The notes: generated from the letters alone by a model not told the origin. A DNA stretch of 64,000 bases from Phaeobacter sp. B1627 (GCF_006265095.1 NZ_VCNK01000001.1:124001-188000), one strand, 5' to 3'. Positions 1-10,766 are shown, counted from the stretch's first letter. Program-made: numbers and translations.

Positions 1-288
1 CAATTCGACGCCGACGGCGCCGAAGAAGTGTCCGGTCTGGTGGACTATGAGCCGAGCGAAGAGGCGATCCTTGCGGATCTTCTGCCGCGCGGTGTGGCCA
101 CGCAGATCTTTGCGGGGCTGCTGGAGAACGGAGCCTCCGAACAGGGGGCGCGGATGAGCGCGATGGACAATGCCACCCGCAATGCGGGCGACATGATCGA
201 CAAGCTGACCATCGAGTACAACCGCTCGCGTCAGGCCGTCATCACCAACGAGCTGATTGAAATTATTTCGGGCGCCGAGGCGCTTTAA
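1..288 (+). CDS. atpG: F1 ATP synthase gamma subunit, C-terminal part
   Basis: This is the last 95 codons of the gamma subunit, the central rotor shaft of F1 that turns inside the alpha3-beta3 ring. The frame is open from the first base of the window, so the 5' part lies outside. The C-terminal helix is recognisable: it contains [18 protein letters not shown] and ends [26 protein letters not shown], the conserved gamma C-terminus. The stop is followed 21 bp later by atpD, the usual atpG-atpD-atpC order. A GGAGA ribosome-binding site for atpD lies in that gap. Confidence 0.97.
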   Translation, partial: QFDADGAEEVSGLVDYEPSEEAILADLLPRGVATQIFAGLLENGASEQGARMSAMDNATRNAGDMIDKLTIEYNRSRQAVITNELIEIISGAEAL

Positions 289-1734
<1,446 letters not shown>

Positions 1735-1745
1735 GGAGGGCCCTT

Positions 1746-2159
1746 ATGGCTGATACGATGCAATTCGACCTCGTCAGCCCGGAGCGAAGCCTGGCTTCGC
1801 TTCAGGCCAGCGCGGTCCAGATCCCCGGGTCCGAGGGTGATATGACGGCCATGCCACAGCATGCGCCGACCCTCACCACCCTGCGTCCGGGCATTCTGAA
1901 GGTGGAAGCACCGGAAGGCACATCGGAATATCTCGTCACCGGCGGGTTTGCCCAGATCTCTGCAGAGGGCCTCTCGGTGCTCGCAGAAAAGGCAGTCCCA
2001 ATGGACGAGATGACCCGTGCCCATCTGGACGAGCTGATCGAAGAGGCCCGCACCATGTACAAGACCGCTCAGGAAGATGACTCCGAGCACGGTCTGGTGG
2101 AAGATGCGGCCAAGCTGCTTGCCGATATGGAAGCGCTCGGAACTCATATGAGCCTCTGA
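1746..2159 (+). CDS. atpC: F1 ATP synthase epsilon subunit
   Basis: Epsilon subunit (137 residues) of the F1 central stalk; it links gamma to the c-ring and can inhibit ATP hydrolysis. The N-terminal beta-sandwich is clear ([29 protein letters not shown], then GILKVE and [11 protein letters not shown]), followed by a shorter, less conserved helical C-terminus. AAGGAGGGCCC just before the ATG is a near-perfect ribosome-binding site. It is the last gene of the operon and is followed by a strong terminator hairpin. Confidence 0.97.
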   Translation: MADTMQFDLVSPERSLASLQASAVQIPGSEGDMTAMPQHAPTLTTLRPGILKVEAPEGTSEYLVTGGFAQISAEGLSVLAEKAVPMDEMTRAHLDELIEEARTMYKTAQEDDSEHGLVEDAAKLLADMEALGTHMSL

Positions 2160-2211
2160 TCGGGTCTCTGAACGAGCCACTGGCGCAGTGCCGTCAGTGT
2201 CACATGCTTTG

Positions 2212-2248
2212 AAACCGGCCCCAGACCTGCGGGCCGGTTTCCTTTGTT
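2212..2248 (+). terminator. atp operon terminator
   Basis: A perfect 10-bp stem, AAACCGGCCC paired with GGGCCGGTTT around a 9-nt loop, is followed by a CCTTTGTTT tract. It lies 52 bp after the atpC stop and is a typical intrinsic terminator. Confidence 0.9.
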
Positions 2249-2304
2249 TAAGGATCTTGTGACAAATCTGGTCTCATCGCCTTTCAGGAACAGGGAGCAC
2301 CCTC

Positions 2305-2661
2305 TTGCGCTCATTTCGGCTCCGCAATCCCCGCACCGGCATCGCCCAGGGCGATGTCGAGGTGTTCTCTGAATTTGATAGCGGCGGCGATATGTGGACC
2401 GGCACCGGCGAACGCGAACGACGGCTGCGCGTGGAATTCGACACGCCCTTTGGCGATCCGCCCGCCGTACATCTGTCGGTGTCGCTGATGGATGTGGACC
2501 ACGCCACCGCCTATCGCGCCGAGCTGGTGGCCGATGACATCAGCCCGACCGGCTTTGACGTGGTGTTCCGCACCTGGTCCGACAGCCGCATCGCACGGGT
2601 CCGGGCGGCGTGGCTGGCCATCGGCAATCTGCCCTTCGAGGACGATTGGCAGGTCGACTGA
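2305..2661 (+). CDS. H-type lectin domain protein
   Basis: Small protein (118 residues) that matches the H-type lectin (Helix pomatia agglutinin-like) domain: FSEFDSGGDMWTGTGERERRLRVEFDTPFGDPPAVHLSVSLMDVD and the later DVVFRTWSDSRIARVRAAWLAIG. The start is TTG, chosen because AGGGAG lies 8 bp upstream and the domain begins just after it. There is no signal peptide, so a cytoplasmic location is likely, unusual for a lectin. It follows the atp operon after the terminator and converges with the MarR-GNAT gene. Sugar binding is a family property and is not shown here. Confidence 0.82.
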   Translation: MRSFRLRNPRTGIAQGDVEVFSEFDSGGDMWTGTGERERRLRVEFDTPFGDPPAVHLSVSLMDVDHATAYRAELVADDISPTGFDVVFRTWSDSRIARVRAAWLAIGNLPFEDDWQVD

Positions 2662-2682
2662 CCGCTTTGGGGACAGGTCCCT

Positions 2683-3651
2683 TCATCCAAGGTCCGGGTG
2701 GCTGCGTGCGTAGCGTAACCCCACCAGATCCTTGCCCCAATGGGTGCCTGGGGTTTCCTCCACCAGCTCAAATCCCGCAGCCTCATAGAGATGACGGGCC
2801 GCGTCGAGCCCGCGAAAGGTCCACAGCTCGGTACGGGTGACGTTCTGGTCGTCCACATGCGCCATCGCCCGATCCAGCAGCCGCCGTCCCAGGCCCAAGC
2901 CGCGGGTCTCATCTGACAGAATGAACCAGCGCAGGGCGGCCTGTCCTTCCGGGCGGGCCTCGATACTGACCGAGCCATGCACGGTTGCTCCGATGCGGGC
3001 ATGAAACGTGGCATTGACGGGCGTCTCGTCCAGGCGCGCGAGAAATCCCGCCATTTCGCCTGCAACACAGCACTCGAACGCGGCGCCAAACCCGACCGCG
3101 CGGCTGTAGTAGCGGGCGTGCAGCTCCGTCACCCGACCCAGAAGCGCCGGAAGATAGCCTGCTCCCAACTGCAGGTCCTGTGCCTGTGCCGCCAAGGGAT
3201 CGCCCGCGCCGATGGGGGCCTCTGATGTTCCGAGGGCGCGCGCATAGCTCAGCATCCCCTGATACACCGTGTTCCGCTCCTCCGTGGTCAGCCTCTCCAG
3301 AGCCCGCCGCACTTGTCTGCGGCCAAAGGTCTCGATCCGGGCAAACAGGCGTTGGCCGTCCTCTGTCAGCTGCAGGGTCTTGAGGCGCGGATCCGGTTTG
3401 GCGGCCGTGGCGGTGATCAGCCCCTGCCTCTGCAGCCGAGCCAGCATCCTGCTGACGGTGGATTTTTCCAACCCCAGCGCCTCGCTCAGATCCCGGGCGG
3501 TCGTGGCGGTGTTGCCGCCGATCTCAAGCACGGCATGCACGGCGGAGGGTGCGAGCCCCGTCGCCGCCAGATCGCTGCGCATGAAGCCGAGCCTGCGCAC
3601 GACATTGCGGGACGCGGCGCGGAGGGTATCGATATCGGATGTCTGTATCAT
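2683..3651 (-). CDS. MarR-type regulator fused to GNAT acetyltransferase
   Basis: Two-domain protein of 322 residues. Residues about 1-150 are a MarR-type winged helix (TARDLSEALGLEKSTVSRMLARLQRQGLIT, then the wing). Residues about 165-320 are a GNAT acetyltransferase with the acetyl-CoA loop DETRGLGLGRRLLDRA. The frame is open 84 codons further upstream, but the conserved MarR N-terminus starts at MIQTSD; the upstream extension would run through the CopA promoter. A perfect 15-bp palindrome directly before the start suggests autoregulation. It is divergent from copA, but nothing shows that it controls copper export. The acetylation substrate is unknown. Confidence 0.9.
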   Translation of the reverse strand: MIQTSDIDTLRAASRNVVRRLGFMRSDLAATGLAPSAVHAVLEIGGNTATTARDLSEALGLEKSTVSRMLARLQRQGLITATAAKPDPRLKTLQLTEDGQRLFARIETFGRRQVRRALERLTTEERNTVYQGMLSYARALGTSEAPIGAGDPLAAQAQDLQLGAGYLPALLGRVTELHARYYSRAVGFGAAFECCVAGEMAGFLARLDETPVNATFHARIGATVHGSVSIEARPEGQAALRWFILSDETRGLGLGRRLLDRAMAHVDDQNVTRTELWTFRGLDAARHLYEAAGFELVEETPGTHWGKDLVGLRYARSHPDLG

Positions 3652-3652
3652 G

Positions 3653-3667
3653 GTTGCATGATGCAAC
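3653..3667. promoter_or_regulatory. Putative MarR operator palindrome
   Basis: GTTGCAT-G-ATGCAAC is a perfect 7-1-7 inverted repeat, 1 bp upstream of the MarR-GNAT start codon. Its size and symmetry fit a dimeric winged-helix operator. Its overlap with the translation start region suggests autorepression. The binding partner is inferred from position only. Confidence 0.6.
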
Positions 3668-3749
3668 CCCAGGCGGCTACCGGCAAGCCTCAATAGGGGA
3701 TCGGCATGCCTCAATGGACTTTCATTTCGAAAATAATCACCCCCGGGGC

Positions 3750-3780
3750 TTGAGCTTCCAGTGACCGGAACCTCTATATG
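3750..3780 (+). promoter_or_regulatory. copA promoter with CueR/HmrR-type operator
   Basis: A -35 box TTGAGC (3750-3755) and a -10 box TATATG (3775-3780) are separated by 19 bp, the over-long spacer typical of MerR-family promoters. The spacer holds a TTCC-N7-GGAA dyad inside AGCTTCCAGTGACCGGAACC, close to known CueR/HmrR copper operators. Transcription would begin near 3787, which rules out the more upstream possible start of CopA. No merR/cueR gene is present in this window. Confidence 0.75.
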
Positions 3781-3792
3781 GCTGGTGCATAC

Positions 3793-3853
3793 CCGAGTTC
3801 CGACCCGATACCGACTGACCCGACACCGACAAACCCGATACCGACTGACCCGA
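3793..3853. repeat. Degenerate 15-bp repeats in the copA leader
   Basis: A 21-bp block occurs identically at 3803-3823 and 3833-3853, a 30-bp period made of two 15-bp degenerate units built on ACCCGAYACCGAC. The array fills most of the inferred copA 5' untranslated leader, and its end overlaps the GAGG ribosome-binding site. Confidence 0.8.
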
Positions 3854-3862
3854 GGCCCCGCC

Positions 3863-6397
3863 ATGTCTACTCCTGTCACTGCCACCCTTTCTCTCGACGG
3901 CATGAGCTGCGCCAGTTGCGTCGGCCGGGTGGAGCATGCGCTGGCGGCGCTGCCCGGTATCCGTCAGGTGGCGGTGAACCTCGCCACCGAAACCGCCCGG
4001 GTCGAGGTCGATGGCGCGGTGCAGCTCGCCGAGGTGGACGCGGCCCTGCACCGCCTCGGCAAACCGGCTCGCCACCAGAGCGTCACCCTCACGATCGAGG
4101 GTATGAGCTGCGCCAGCTGCGTCGGCCGGGTGGAGCAGGCGCTGACGGCGGTGCCGGGGGTTCTGTCCGCCCAGGTCAATCTCGCCAATGAAACCGCGCT
4201 GCTTGAGCTGCTGCAGGGTGTCGTGACGCCCACCGAGGCCGCCGCCGCCAGTACCCGGGCCGGCTATCGCGCGCGTCCCACCACCGCCACCGGCGCCCAG
4301 GATCGCACGGAGCGTACGGCGCGCAAGCTCCGCGAGGCGCAGGACCTGCGCCGCCAGCTCTTTCTCGCGGCCGCGCTGACCCTGCCTGTGTTCCTGCTGG
4401 AAATGGGCGGCCATATGGTGCCGGCCCTGCACCACTGGATCGCGGCCACCCTCGGCACGCAGACCTCCTGGCTCCTGCAGGCGGTGCTGACCACGGCTGT
4501 GCTGCTGGGGCCGGGGCGTCTGTTCTTTGCGCGCGGCCTGCCTGGCTTGTTCAAAGGCGCGCCTGACATGAACAGCCTCGTTGCGGTCGGGGCAGGGGCC
4601 GCCTGGGCCTATTCGCTGGTCGCGACCGTCCTGCCGGCAGCGCTGCCCGGCGATCTGCGCGCCGTCTACTTCGAGGCCGCCGCGATGATCGTGACCCTGA
4701 TCCTGATGGGCCGCTGGCTGGAGGCCCGCGCCCGGGGGCGTACGGGCGCGGCGATCGAGGCTCTGATCGGTCTCAAGTCCCGCAGGGCGCGGCGGCTGGG
4801 CCCCGACGGGCAGCCCGAGGATGTGGAGAGCGACGCATTGGCGCCCGGCGACCGTATCCTGATCCGCCCCGGCGAGCGGATCCCCACCGATGGCGAGATC
4901 ACCGAAGGAAGCAGCCACGTGGACGAGAGCATGCTCTCCGGCGAGCCCCTGCCGGTCGAGAAATCCGCAGGCGGCACCGTGACCGGCGGCACCGTCAATG
5001 GCGCAGGCAGCCTGACCGTGGCTGTCACCCGCACCGGAGCCGACACCACGCTGGCGCAGATCATCCGCATGGTCGAAGAGGCGCAGGGGGCCAAACTCCC
5101 GATCCAGAGCCTGGTGGACCGGGTGACCCTGCGCTTTGTGCCGGTGGTCATGGGGCTGGCGGTGCTGACCGTTGCGGTATGGCTCGCGGTCGGACCGGAG
5201 CCTGCGCTGACCCATGCGCTGGTGGCGGGGGTGTCGGTCCTGATCATCGCCTGCCCCTGCGCCATGGGGCTGGCGGTTCCCACCTCGATCATGGTGGGAA
5301 CCGGCCGGGCTGCGGAACTCGGGGTGCTGTTTCGCAAGGGCGATGCGCTGCAATCGCTGACCGAGGTCGATGTCATCGCCTTTGACAAGACCGGGACCCT
5401 GACCGAGGGCAAGCCAAAGCTGGTGGCGCTGCAGCCCACCACCGGCTTTGACCGCGACGAGGTTCTGACAGTGGTTGCCAGCGTCGAGAGCCGCTCCGAA
5501 CATCCCATCGCCCGCGCGCTGGTCGCCGCAGCGCAGGCGGAGGGGCTGTCGCTGCTGACGTGCCATGGATTTCAGAGCCTCACCGCCCGCGGGGTTCTGG
5601 CCTCGGTCGAGGGGCGCGAGATCCGGGTCGGCAGCGCGCGGCTGATGGCCGAAGCCGGTATCGGCCTGGAGGCTCTGGCCGCCGATGCGCTGAGCCGCGC
5701 CAGCCGGGGAGAAAGCGTCCTCTATGTGGCCATCGACGGACATCTGGCGGCCTTGCTGGCGGTGGCCGACCCGGTCAAACCGACCAGCGCGGCGGCGCTC
5801 AGCGCGCTGCGGGCCATGGGCCGGGACGTTGCCATGATCACCGGCGACGCGCCCGCCACCGCCGAGGCCATCGCGCGCGATCTGGGGATCACCCATGTGG
5901 TGGCAGGGGTCGCCCCCGACGGCAAGGTCGCGGCGTTGGAGGATCTGCGCACGCGCGGGCGCAGGCTGGCCTTTGTCGGCGACGGTATCAACGATGCGCC
6001 CGCATTGGCGCGGGCAGACGTGGGCATCGCCATCGGCACCGGCACGGATGTGGCAATCGAGGCCGGCGACGTGGTGCTGATGTCCGGCGATCTGGGCGGG
6101 GTGGTCACCGCGCTGGAGGTCTCGCGCCGGACATTGCGCAATATCCATCAGAATCTCGGCTGGGCCTTCGTCTATAATGCGGCCCTGATCCCGCTGGCGG
6201 CGGGGGCGCTCTATCCGGCCTTTGGCATTTTGCTGTCGCCCGTCTTTGCCGCCGCCGCCATGGCGCTCTCTTCGGTTTCGGTGCTGGCAAATGCGCTGCG
6301 TCTGCGGCGCATGACAGCCGCGGCCCCAGAGCGAGCGGCCGGCCCGCGCGAGCCGCAGGCCGGCGTGCGCAACGCAGGCGGGCACAGGACCACATGA
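3863..6397 (+). CDS. copA: Copper-exporting P1B-type ATPase
   Basis: Cu(I)-transporting ATPase of the inner membrane (844 residues). Two N-terminal heavy-metal-associated domains carry GMSCASC (cysteines 16/19 and 83/86). Eight membrane helices follow, with the ion-site CPC in [11 protein letters not shown] (about residue 462), phosphorylation motif DKTGTLTEG (about 509), SEHPIA nucleotide-binding motif and [11 protein letters not shown] hinge (about 706). Start ATG 3863 is chosen because GAGG lies 7 bp upstream and the promoter at 3750-3780 excludes earlier starts. Both metal-binding domains are nearly identical at their motifs, suggesting internal duplication. No copper chaperone or regulator is adjacent. 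Confidence 0.97.
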   Translation: MSTPVTATLSLDGMSCASCVGRVEHALAALPGIRQVAVNLATETARVEVDGAVQLAEVDAALHRLGKPARHQSVTLTIEGMSCASCVGRVEQALTAVPGVLSAQVNLANETALLELLQGVVTPTEAAAASTRAGYRARPTTATGAQDRTERTARKLREAQDLRRQLFLAAALTLPVFLLEMGGHMVPALHHWIAATLGTQTSWLLQAVLTTAVLLGPGRLFFARGLPGLFKGAPDMNSLVAVGAGAAWAYSLVATVLPAALPGDLRAVYFEAAAMIVTLILMGRWLEARARGRTGAAIEALIGLKSRRARRLGPDGQPEDVESDALAPGDRILIRPGERIPTDGEITEGSSHVDESMLSGEPLPVEKSAGGTVTGGTVNGAGSLTVAVTRTGADTTLAQIIRMVEEAQGAKLPIQSLVDRVTLRFVPVVMGLAVLTVAVWLAVGPEPALTHALVAGVSVLIIACPCAMGLAVPTSIMVGTGRAAELGVLFRKGDALQSLTEVDVIAFDKTGTLTEGKPKLVALQPTTGFDRDEVLTVVASVESRSEHPIARALVAAAQAEGLSLLTCHGFQSLTARGVLASVEGREIRVGSARLMAEAGIGLEALAADALSRASRGESVLYVAIDGHLAALLAVADPVKPTSAAALSALRAMGRDVAMITGDAPATAEAIARDLGITHVVAGVAPDGKVAALEDLRTRGRRLAFVGDGINDAPALARADVGIAIGTGTDVAIEAGDVVLMSGDLGGVVTALEVSRRTLRNIHQNLGWAFVYNAALIPLAAGALYPAFGILLSPVFAAAAMALSSVSVLANALRLRRMTAAAPERAAGPREPQAGVRNAGGHRTT

Positions 6398-6398
6398 A

Positions 6399-6427
6399 AA
6401 AGGCCCCGCCAGTCCGGCAGGGCCTTG
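6399..6427. terminator. Bidirectional terminator between copA and prs
   Basis: AAGGCCC-C-GCC pairs with GGC-A-GGGCCTT around a short loop, flanked by an A-run on the copA side. It sits 1 bp after the copA stop and serves the convergent prs gene from the other strand (reading into TTTTTC). Confidence 0.8.
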
Positions 6428-6467
6428 TACGTCATTCAGCCGCGACCGGCTGGCCGCGCGATCCGCT

Positions 6468-7493
6468 TCAGAGGCTGCCGGAGGCGTAGAGCGATTCGTA
6501 GATCGGGCCGAGGGTCTTGTCCTCGAACAGCGATGACACCGAGGTGCCGTGCCAGATGTTCAGGATCGCTTGGGTGAACAGCGGCGCGGTGGGCACGATG
6601 CGGATGTTGGGTGCGTTCAGAACCGCTTCGGTCGGCTGGATGGTATCGGTGAGGACCAGCGACTTCATCACCGAATTGGTGACCCGCTCGACCGCAGGGC
6701 CGGACATGACGCCATGGCTGATGTAGGCGTGAACTTCCCGGGCTCCGTTGTCGAGCAGGATCTGAGCCGCCTTGCAGAGCGTGCCGGCGGTATCGCACAT
6801 ATCGTCCACGATGAGGCAGATCTTGTCGGTGACATCGCCGATCACGGTCATCTCGGCGATCTCGCCGGGCTTCTCGCGCCGTTTGTCCACGATCGACAGC
6901 GGAGCGGCGATGCGCTTGGCCAATTCGCGGGCGCGGGCCACGCCCCCCACATCGGGCGAGACCACCATCAGGTCGTCCATCTGGCCCTTGAACTGCGATT
7001 TCACATCCAGTGCAAAGATCGGCGAGGCGTAGAGGTTGTCGACGGGAATGTCGAAAAACCCCTGAATCTGGGCAGCGTGCAGATCCATGGTCAGAACCCG
7101 CTCAATGCCCGCGCCGGTCAGCATATTCGCCACCAGCTTGGCCGAGATCGGCGTCCGCGCCTTGGTGCGGCGGTCCTGACGGGCATAGCCGAAATACGGG
7201 ATCACGGCGGTGATGCGCGAGGCCGACGAACGCCGCAGCGCATCGGCGATGATCAACAGCTCCATCAGGTTGTCGTTGGCCGGATTGGAGGTCGGCTGGA
7301 TGATGAACATATCCTCGCCGCGGACATTCTCATAGACTTCGACAAAGATTTCGCCGTCGTTGAACCGTTCGACCCTTGCGCTGACGAGGTCCTGATCGAC
7401 CCCGCGGTGCAAACTCATGCGGCGAGAGATTGTTTTGGCAAGCGGAAGATTGGCGTTCCCAGAGATTAACTTGGGTTCGTTCAAGGTCGGCAT
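6468..7493 (-). CDS. prs: Ribose-phosphate pyrophosphokinase
   Basis: Makes PRPP from ribose 5-phosphate and ATP, supplying purine, pyrimidine, histidine and NAD synthesis. The 341-residue protein has the family landmarks: SRRMSLHRG near the N-terminus, [19 protein letters not shown], the [11 protein letters not shown] region, and the PRPP-binding loop [11 protein letters not shown]. Start [12 protein letters not shown] is chosen by family alignment; the frame is open 22 codons further. It converges with copA across a shared terminator. Its purine-pathway relatives purE and purK are 24 kb away. Confidence 0.97.
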   Translation of the reverse strand: MPTLNEPKLISGNANLPLAKTISRRMSLHRGVDQDLVSARVERFNDGEIFVEVYENVRGEDMFIIQPTSNPANDNLMELLIIADALRRSSASRITAVIPYFGYARQDRRTKARTPISAKLVANMLTGAGIERVLTMDLHAAQIQGFFDIPVDNLYASPIFALDVKSQFKGQMDDLMVVSPDVGGVARARELAKRIAAPLSIVDKRREKPGEIAEMTVIGDVTDKICLIVDDMCDTAGTLCKAAQILLDNGAREVHAYISHGVMSGPAVERVTNSVMKSLVLTDTIQPTEAVLNAPNIRIVPTAPLFTQAILNIWHGTSVSSLFEDKTLGPIYESLYASGSL

Positions 7494-7597
7494 TGGCTGT
7501 TTTTCCCCAGGCAGCAATGTGACAGATTCGTGATATTGAACCCCGCTTAACATGCGCATAGGGTCAGGCCTAGTTCTAAGCGAGAGGATTTCGTCCC

Positions 7598-8221
7598 ATG
7601 GCCAGCCAGACCCCCGCGATCGACTATTATTTCTCGACCCTGTCCCCCTTCACATATCTTGCCGGTCAGCGGCTGGAGGAGATCGCCGCCAAACACGGCG
7701 CCGAGGTGACCTACAAGCCGCTCGACATCATGTCGCTGTTCGCCCGCACCGGTGGCACACCGCCCAAGGACCGCCATCCCTCCCGCCAGGCCTACCGTCT
7801 GGTGGAGATGGAACGCCAGGCGGCCCGCACCGGTCTGCCGCTGAACCTGAAGCCTGCCCATTGGCCCACCAACGCGGCGCCGTCCTCCTACGCCATCATC
7901 GCGGCGCAAAAGGCTGGCGGCGGCGATCTGGGCGCGCTTGTGCATGCGACGCTCCGGGCGGTCTGGGCGGAGGACCGTGAAATCGCAGAGGACAGCGTGG
8001 TGCGGTCACTGCTGGAAGGCGCCGGTTTCGACCCCGGTCTGGCGGATAGCGGTCTGCTGACCGGCGCGGAGATCTATGCGCAAAACCTCGAGGAGGCAGT
8101 CAAGGCGGGCGTCTTCGGTGCGCCGTTCTATATCACCCAGGACGGGGCGACATTCTGGGGGCAGGACCGGCTGGACGATCTCGACTGGCATCTCTCGGGG
8201 CGTCCCGGGGCTGCCGGTTGA
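7598..8221 (+). CDS. 2-hydroxychromene-2-carboxylate isomerase family protein
   Basis: DsbA-like/kappa-GST fold protein (207 residues) of the HCCA isomerase family, which in naphthalene degradation performs a glutathione-dependent isomerisation. The N-terminus [23 protein letters not shown] carries the active-site serines in place of the DsbA CxxC, and the C-terminal [27 protein letters not shown] is diagnostic. Its stop overlaps the TTG start of the next gene (TTGA), so the two are translationally coupled. No aromatic degradation cluster is nearby, so the true substrate is open. Confidence 0.92.
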   Translation: MASQTPAIDYYFSTLSPFTYLAGQRLEEIAAKHGAEVTYKPLDIMSLFARTGGTPPKDRHPSRQAYRLVEMERQAARTGLPLNLKPAHWPTNAAPSSYAIIAAQKAGGGDLGALVHATLRAVWAEDREIAEDSVVRSLLEGAGFDPGLADSGLLTGAEIYAQNLEEAVKAGVFGAPFYITQDGATFWGQDRLDDLDWHLSGRPGAAG

Positions 8222-9099
8222 GCCTCGACCGCCCGGTGCTGGCGCAGGAAGTATATCACCGTAGCTTCGGCCACGGGCCGCAGGCGGTTTTCGCGGTGCA
8301 TTGCTCGCTGGCGCATACCGGCGCCTGGCGCGGATTGGCCGCCGCCCTGGGCGCGGACCGGGTGACCCTGCAGGGGTTCGATCTGCTGTCTCACGGCAAA
8401 AGCCCCGACTGGGACGGGCAGGGGATCCTGCAGATGCGCAATGCCGAGGCCGGGTTGGTCCTGCTGGAGGCACAGGTGGCCGCCGCCAAGGGCCGCGCGG
8501 TGGATCTGCTGGGGCATTCCTTTGGCGCGACGGTGGCGCTTGCGATGGCGCAGGCACGGCCCGATCTGGTGCGCTCGCTGACCCTGATCGAACCGGTCCT
8601 GTTTGCCGCTGCTGGGGGCCTGGACCCGGCCGCATTGGCACAGATGCGCGCCGATCACGAGAGGGTGCGCGCGCCCTATGCGGCAGGCGATGTGGAACAG
8701 GCCACCCGGCTTTTCAACCGGGCCTGGGGGACGGGGCATCCGAAATGGCCCGATCTGCCCGAGAGCGCCCGGGCCGCGATGATGCGGTCCTTTCCGGCGG
8801 TGATGGACTGTGACGGTCAGGTCTACGACGACGAAGCGGGCCTGCTCGCCCCCGGCCGACTGGAGGCGCTGACAATGCCGGTCCTGCTGCTGCAGGGGGC
8901 AGAGACACAGCCGATCATGGCATCGGTTACCCGGGCGCTCGCCGCCCGCATGCCGACGGCCCGGGTGGCTGTCATCGACGGCGCGGGCCATATGGTGCCG
9001 GTCACCCATGCCGCTGAGACGGCGACGCTTCTCACTGACTTTTGGGCGAAAACCGGTCGGGCACGGGCGCGCGAACACAGCCGGGACCAGGTGGGCTGA
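8218..9099 (+). CDS. Alpha/beta hydrolase
   Basis: Alpha/beta-hydrolase fold protein (293 residues). The nucleophile elbow is GHSFGA, the oxyanion segment is HCSLAHTGAWRGLA, and the catalytic histidine is in GAGHMVPVTHAAETA near the C-terminus. The start is a TTG that overlaps the preceding stop by 4 bp, which explains the lack of a separate strong ribosome-binding site. No signal peptide, so cytoplasmic. Substrate unknown; coupling to the isomerase-like gene suggests a shared pathway. After the stop, short ATCGACCGG repeats follow. Confidence 0.88.
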   Translation: MSLDRPVLAQEVYHRSFGHGPQAVFAVHCSLAHTGAWRGLAAALGADRVTLQGFDLLSHGKSPDWDGQGILQMRNAEAGLVLLEAQVAAAKGRAVDLLGHSFGATVALAMAQARPDLVRSLTLIEPVLFAAAGGLDPAALAQMRADHERVRAPYAAGDVEQATRLFNRAWGTGHPKWPDLPESARAAMMRSFPAVMDCDGQVYDDEAGLLAPGRLEALTMPVLLLQGAETQPIMASVTRALAARMPTARVAVIDGAGHMVPVTHAAETATLLTDFWAKTGRARAREHSRDQVG

Positions 9100-9146
9100 G
9101 GCGCCTGAATCGACCGGCATCGACCGGCTCCGACGCGGGCTGCGCC

Positions 9147-9617
9147 TCAGCCCGGCTCGTCGATGATGTAGTCTTCCCACTCTTCCAGCGGGACGTCGAA
9201 CTCCGAGACCGTGATCCCGCGCACCGAAATGCCTTCGCGGTGCACGCTGTCCGGATCTCCTGTCAGCAACGGGTGCCATTGCGGCAGAGGCTTGCCCTCC
9301 CACAGACGGCGATAGGCGCAGGTCTGCGGCATCCAATAGGCGTGGGTGTCGAGGTTGTCGGGGCGCAGAACGATACATTCAGGGATGAAGCTGTGGCGCG
9401 TCTCGTAATGGGCACACTGACAGCTGTTGTCATCCAGCAACCGACAGGCCACACGGGTCAGGGCCACCTCGCCGGTGTCCTCATCCTCCAGCTTGTTGAG
9501 GCAGCATTTGCCACATCCATCACACAGCGCCTCCCACTCGCGGGGGGACAGCTGGCGCAGCGGTTTCTTCTCCCAGAACCGAGGGGCAAGGTCGGTTCGG
9601 TCAATCTGGTTGGTCAT
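9147..9617 (-). CDS. YcgN/UPF0260 cysteine-cluster protein
   Basis: Protein of 156 residues from the YcgN family, defined by a conserved cysteine cluster that is predicted to bind zinc or an iron-sulfur centre. Visible cysteines: LCDGCGKCCLNKLEDEDTG, ACRLLDDNSCQCAHYETR, PECIVLRP and PQTCAYRRL. The order and the Y-R-L-W-EGKPLPQWHPLLTGD segment are typical. It lies 44 bp after ribF on the same strand and is probably cotranscribed with it. The biochemical role of the family is not established. Confidence 0.93.
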   Translation of the reverse strand: MTNQIDRTDLAPRFWEKKPLRQLSPREWEALCDGCGKCCLNKLEDEDTGEVALTRVACRLLDDNSCQCAHYETRHSFIPECIVLRPDNLDTHAYWMPQTCAYRRLWEGKPLPQWHPLLTGDPDSVHREGISVRGITVSEFDVPLEEWEDYIIDEPG

Positions 9618-9661
9618 GTGGTGCTCCCTCGCTGCTGCCTCGGTGGTCGCTCGCTGGTCGA

Positions 9662-10594
9662 TCAGAGCGCGGCCAGGATTGCCCGGGCCTGCGCGCAGTC
9701 GGCGTTCATCTGCGCCAGGAAGGGCTCCAGCCCGTCAAAGGTCCACTCCGGACGAAGATACTCGACCAGCCCGACAGAGAGCCTCGCCCCATAGAGGTTG
9801 CCTTTGAAATCAAAGAGAAACGTCTCGATGTTGGGGTGCTCGCCGTCAAACATCGGTCGCACCCCGACCGAGGCGGCCCCGTGATAGCTGCCCCTGTGCG
9901 GCCCATCAAGCACATCGACCAGCACCGCATAAACGCCAAAGGCCGGCGGATGCAGCCCGTCGATGGATTGATTGGCAGTGGGAAATCCCAGCTCGCGACC
10001 GCGCTGCTCGCCGCCGATCACTTCCCCCTCGATCCGGTGCCAATGGCCCAGCATGGCGGCGGCATCGCGCGGACGGCCCTCGCTCAGTGCAGTGCGGATC
10101 GCGGTCGAGGATACGGTGTGTTCGGAATATTCCATCAAGGGGGCGATGGTGACGTCAAATCCCATTTCGGCCCCGAACCGCTGCAGGTCTTGCGCCGTGC
10201 CCTTGCGCCCTTTGCCGAAACAGAAATCCGCACCCACTACCACATGCGCCAGTCCCAAGCCCTCGGCAATCACCTTGCGGGCAAAATCCTCGGGCGAGAG
10301 CGACGACAAGGCCTGATTGAAATTCAGCTGATAGAGCTTCTCGACACCGATCTTCTCCAGCCGATGCGCGCGCGCCTCCGCCGACATCAGGCGGAACGGC
10401 GGCGCATCAGGGGCAAAGAAGGCGCGCGGATGCGGCTCGAACGTCATCACGCCAAGCGGCGCATCCGGGGCGGCCTTGCGGGCCAGCTCAATCACAGAAC
10501 GATGGCCCCGGTGCACGCCATCGAAATTGCCGATCGCGACGGTTGCCCCGCGATCCTGCTGTTCCACGTAATGATAATCCCGGATGATGCGCAT
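9662..10594 (-). CDS. ribF: Bifunctional riboflavin kinase/FAD synthetase
   Basis: Converts riboflavin to FMN and FMN to FAD (310 residues). The N-terminal adenylyltransferase domain has IGNFDGVHRGHRSVI and VGADFCFGKGRKG plus SSTAIRTAL. The C-terminal kinase domain has GRELGFPTANQ and GVYAVLV, with the catalytic glutamate in PNIETFLFDF. The ATG is at the conserved N-terminus MRIIRDYHYVEQ. The gene is followed by ycgN on the same strand. A 650-bp structured non-coding segment lies upstream. Confidence 0.97.
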   Translation of the reverse strand: MRIIRDYHYVEQQDRGATVAIGNFDGVHRGHRSVIELARKAAPDAPLGVMTFEPHPRAFFAPDAPPFRLMSAEARAHRLEKIGVEKLYQLNFNQALSSLSPEDFARKVIAEGLGLAHVVVGADFCFGKGRKGTAQDLQRFGAEMGFDVTIAPLMEYSEHTVSSTAIRTALSEGRPRDAAAMLGHWHRIEGEVIGGEQRGRELGFPTANQSIDGLHPPAFGVYAVLVDVLDGPHRGSYHGAASVGVRPMFDGEHPNIETFLFDFKGNLYGARLSVGLVEYLRPEWTFDGLEPFLAQMNADCAQARAILAAL

Positions 10595-10732
10595 GGCGCT
10601 TCCCTAGCTGCAGGGGCAGGGCGGCGCAAGGGGCATGGGCGGTGGGATCCGCGAAGGCGGCCCATAAACCGGGAGGGCAAGCGCTACGGACAAGGGTCAG
10701 CCACCGCAGCCGCTTTCATCTTTTCCCAAATA

Positions 10733-10766
10733 CCTCCGCCGGAGGCGGCCTGCGCCGACGCAGGCC
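10733..10766. repeat. REP-like double hairpin
   Basis: Two adjacent GC-rich inverted repeats: CCTCCG-C-CGGAGG (10733-10745) and GGCCTGCG-ccga-CGCAGGCC (10747-10766), followed by an alternating CG run and preceded by TTTTCCCAAATA. The form resembles a repetitive extragenic palindrome, but only this copy is in the window. Confidence 0.5.

Noticed and set aside
3737-6385. An 882-codon open frame on the minus strand opposite copA
   Set aside because: It is antisense to a gene with all CopA motifs, has no ribosome-binding site and gives an Arg/Gln/Gly/His-rich product typical of GC-rich shadow frames.
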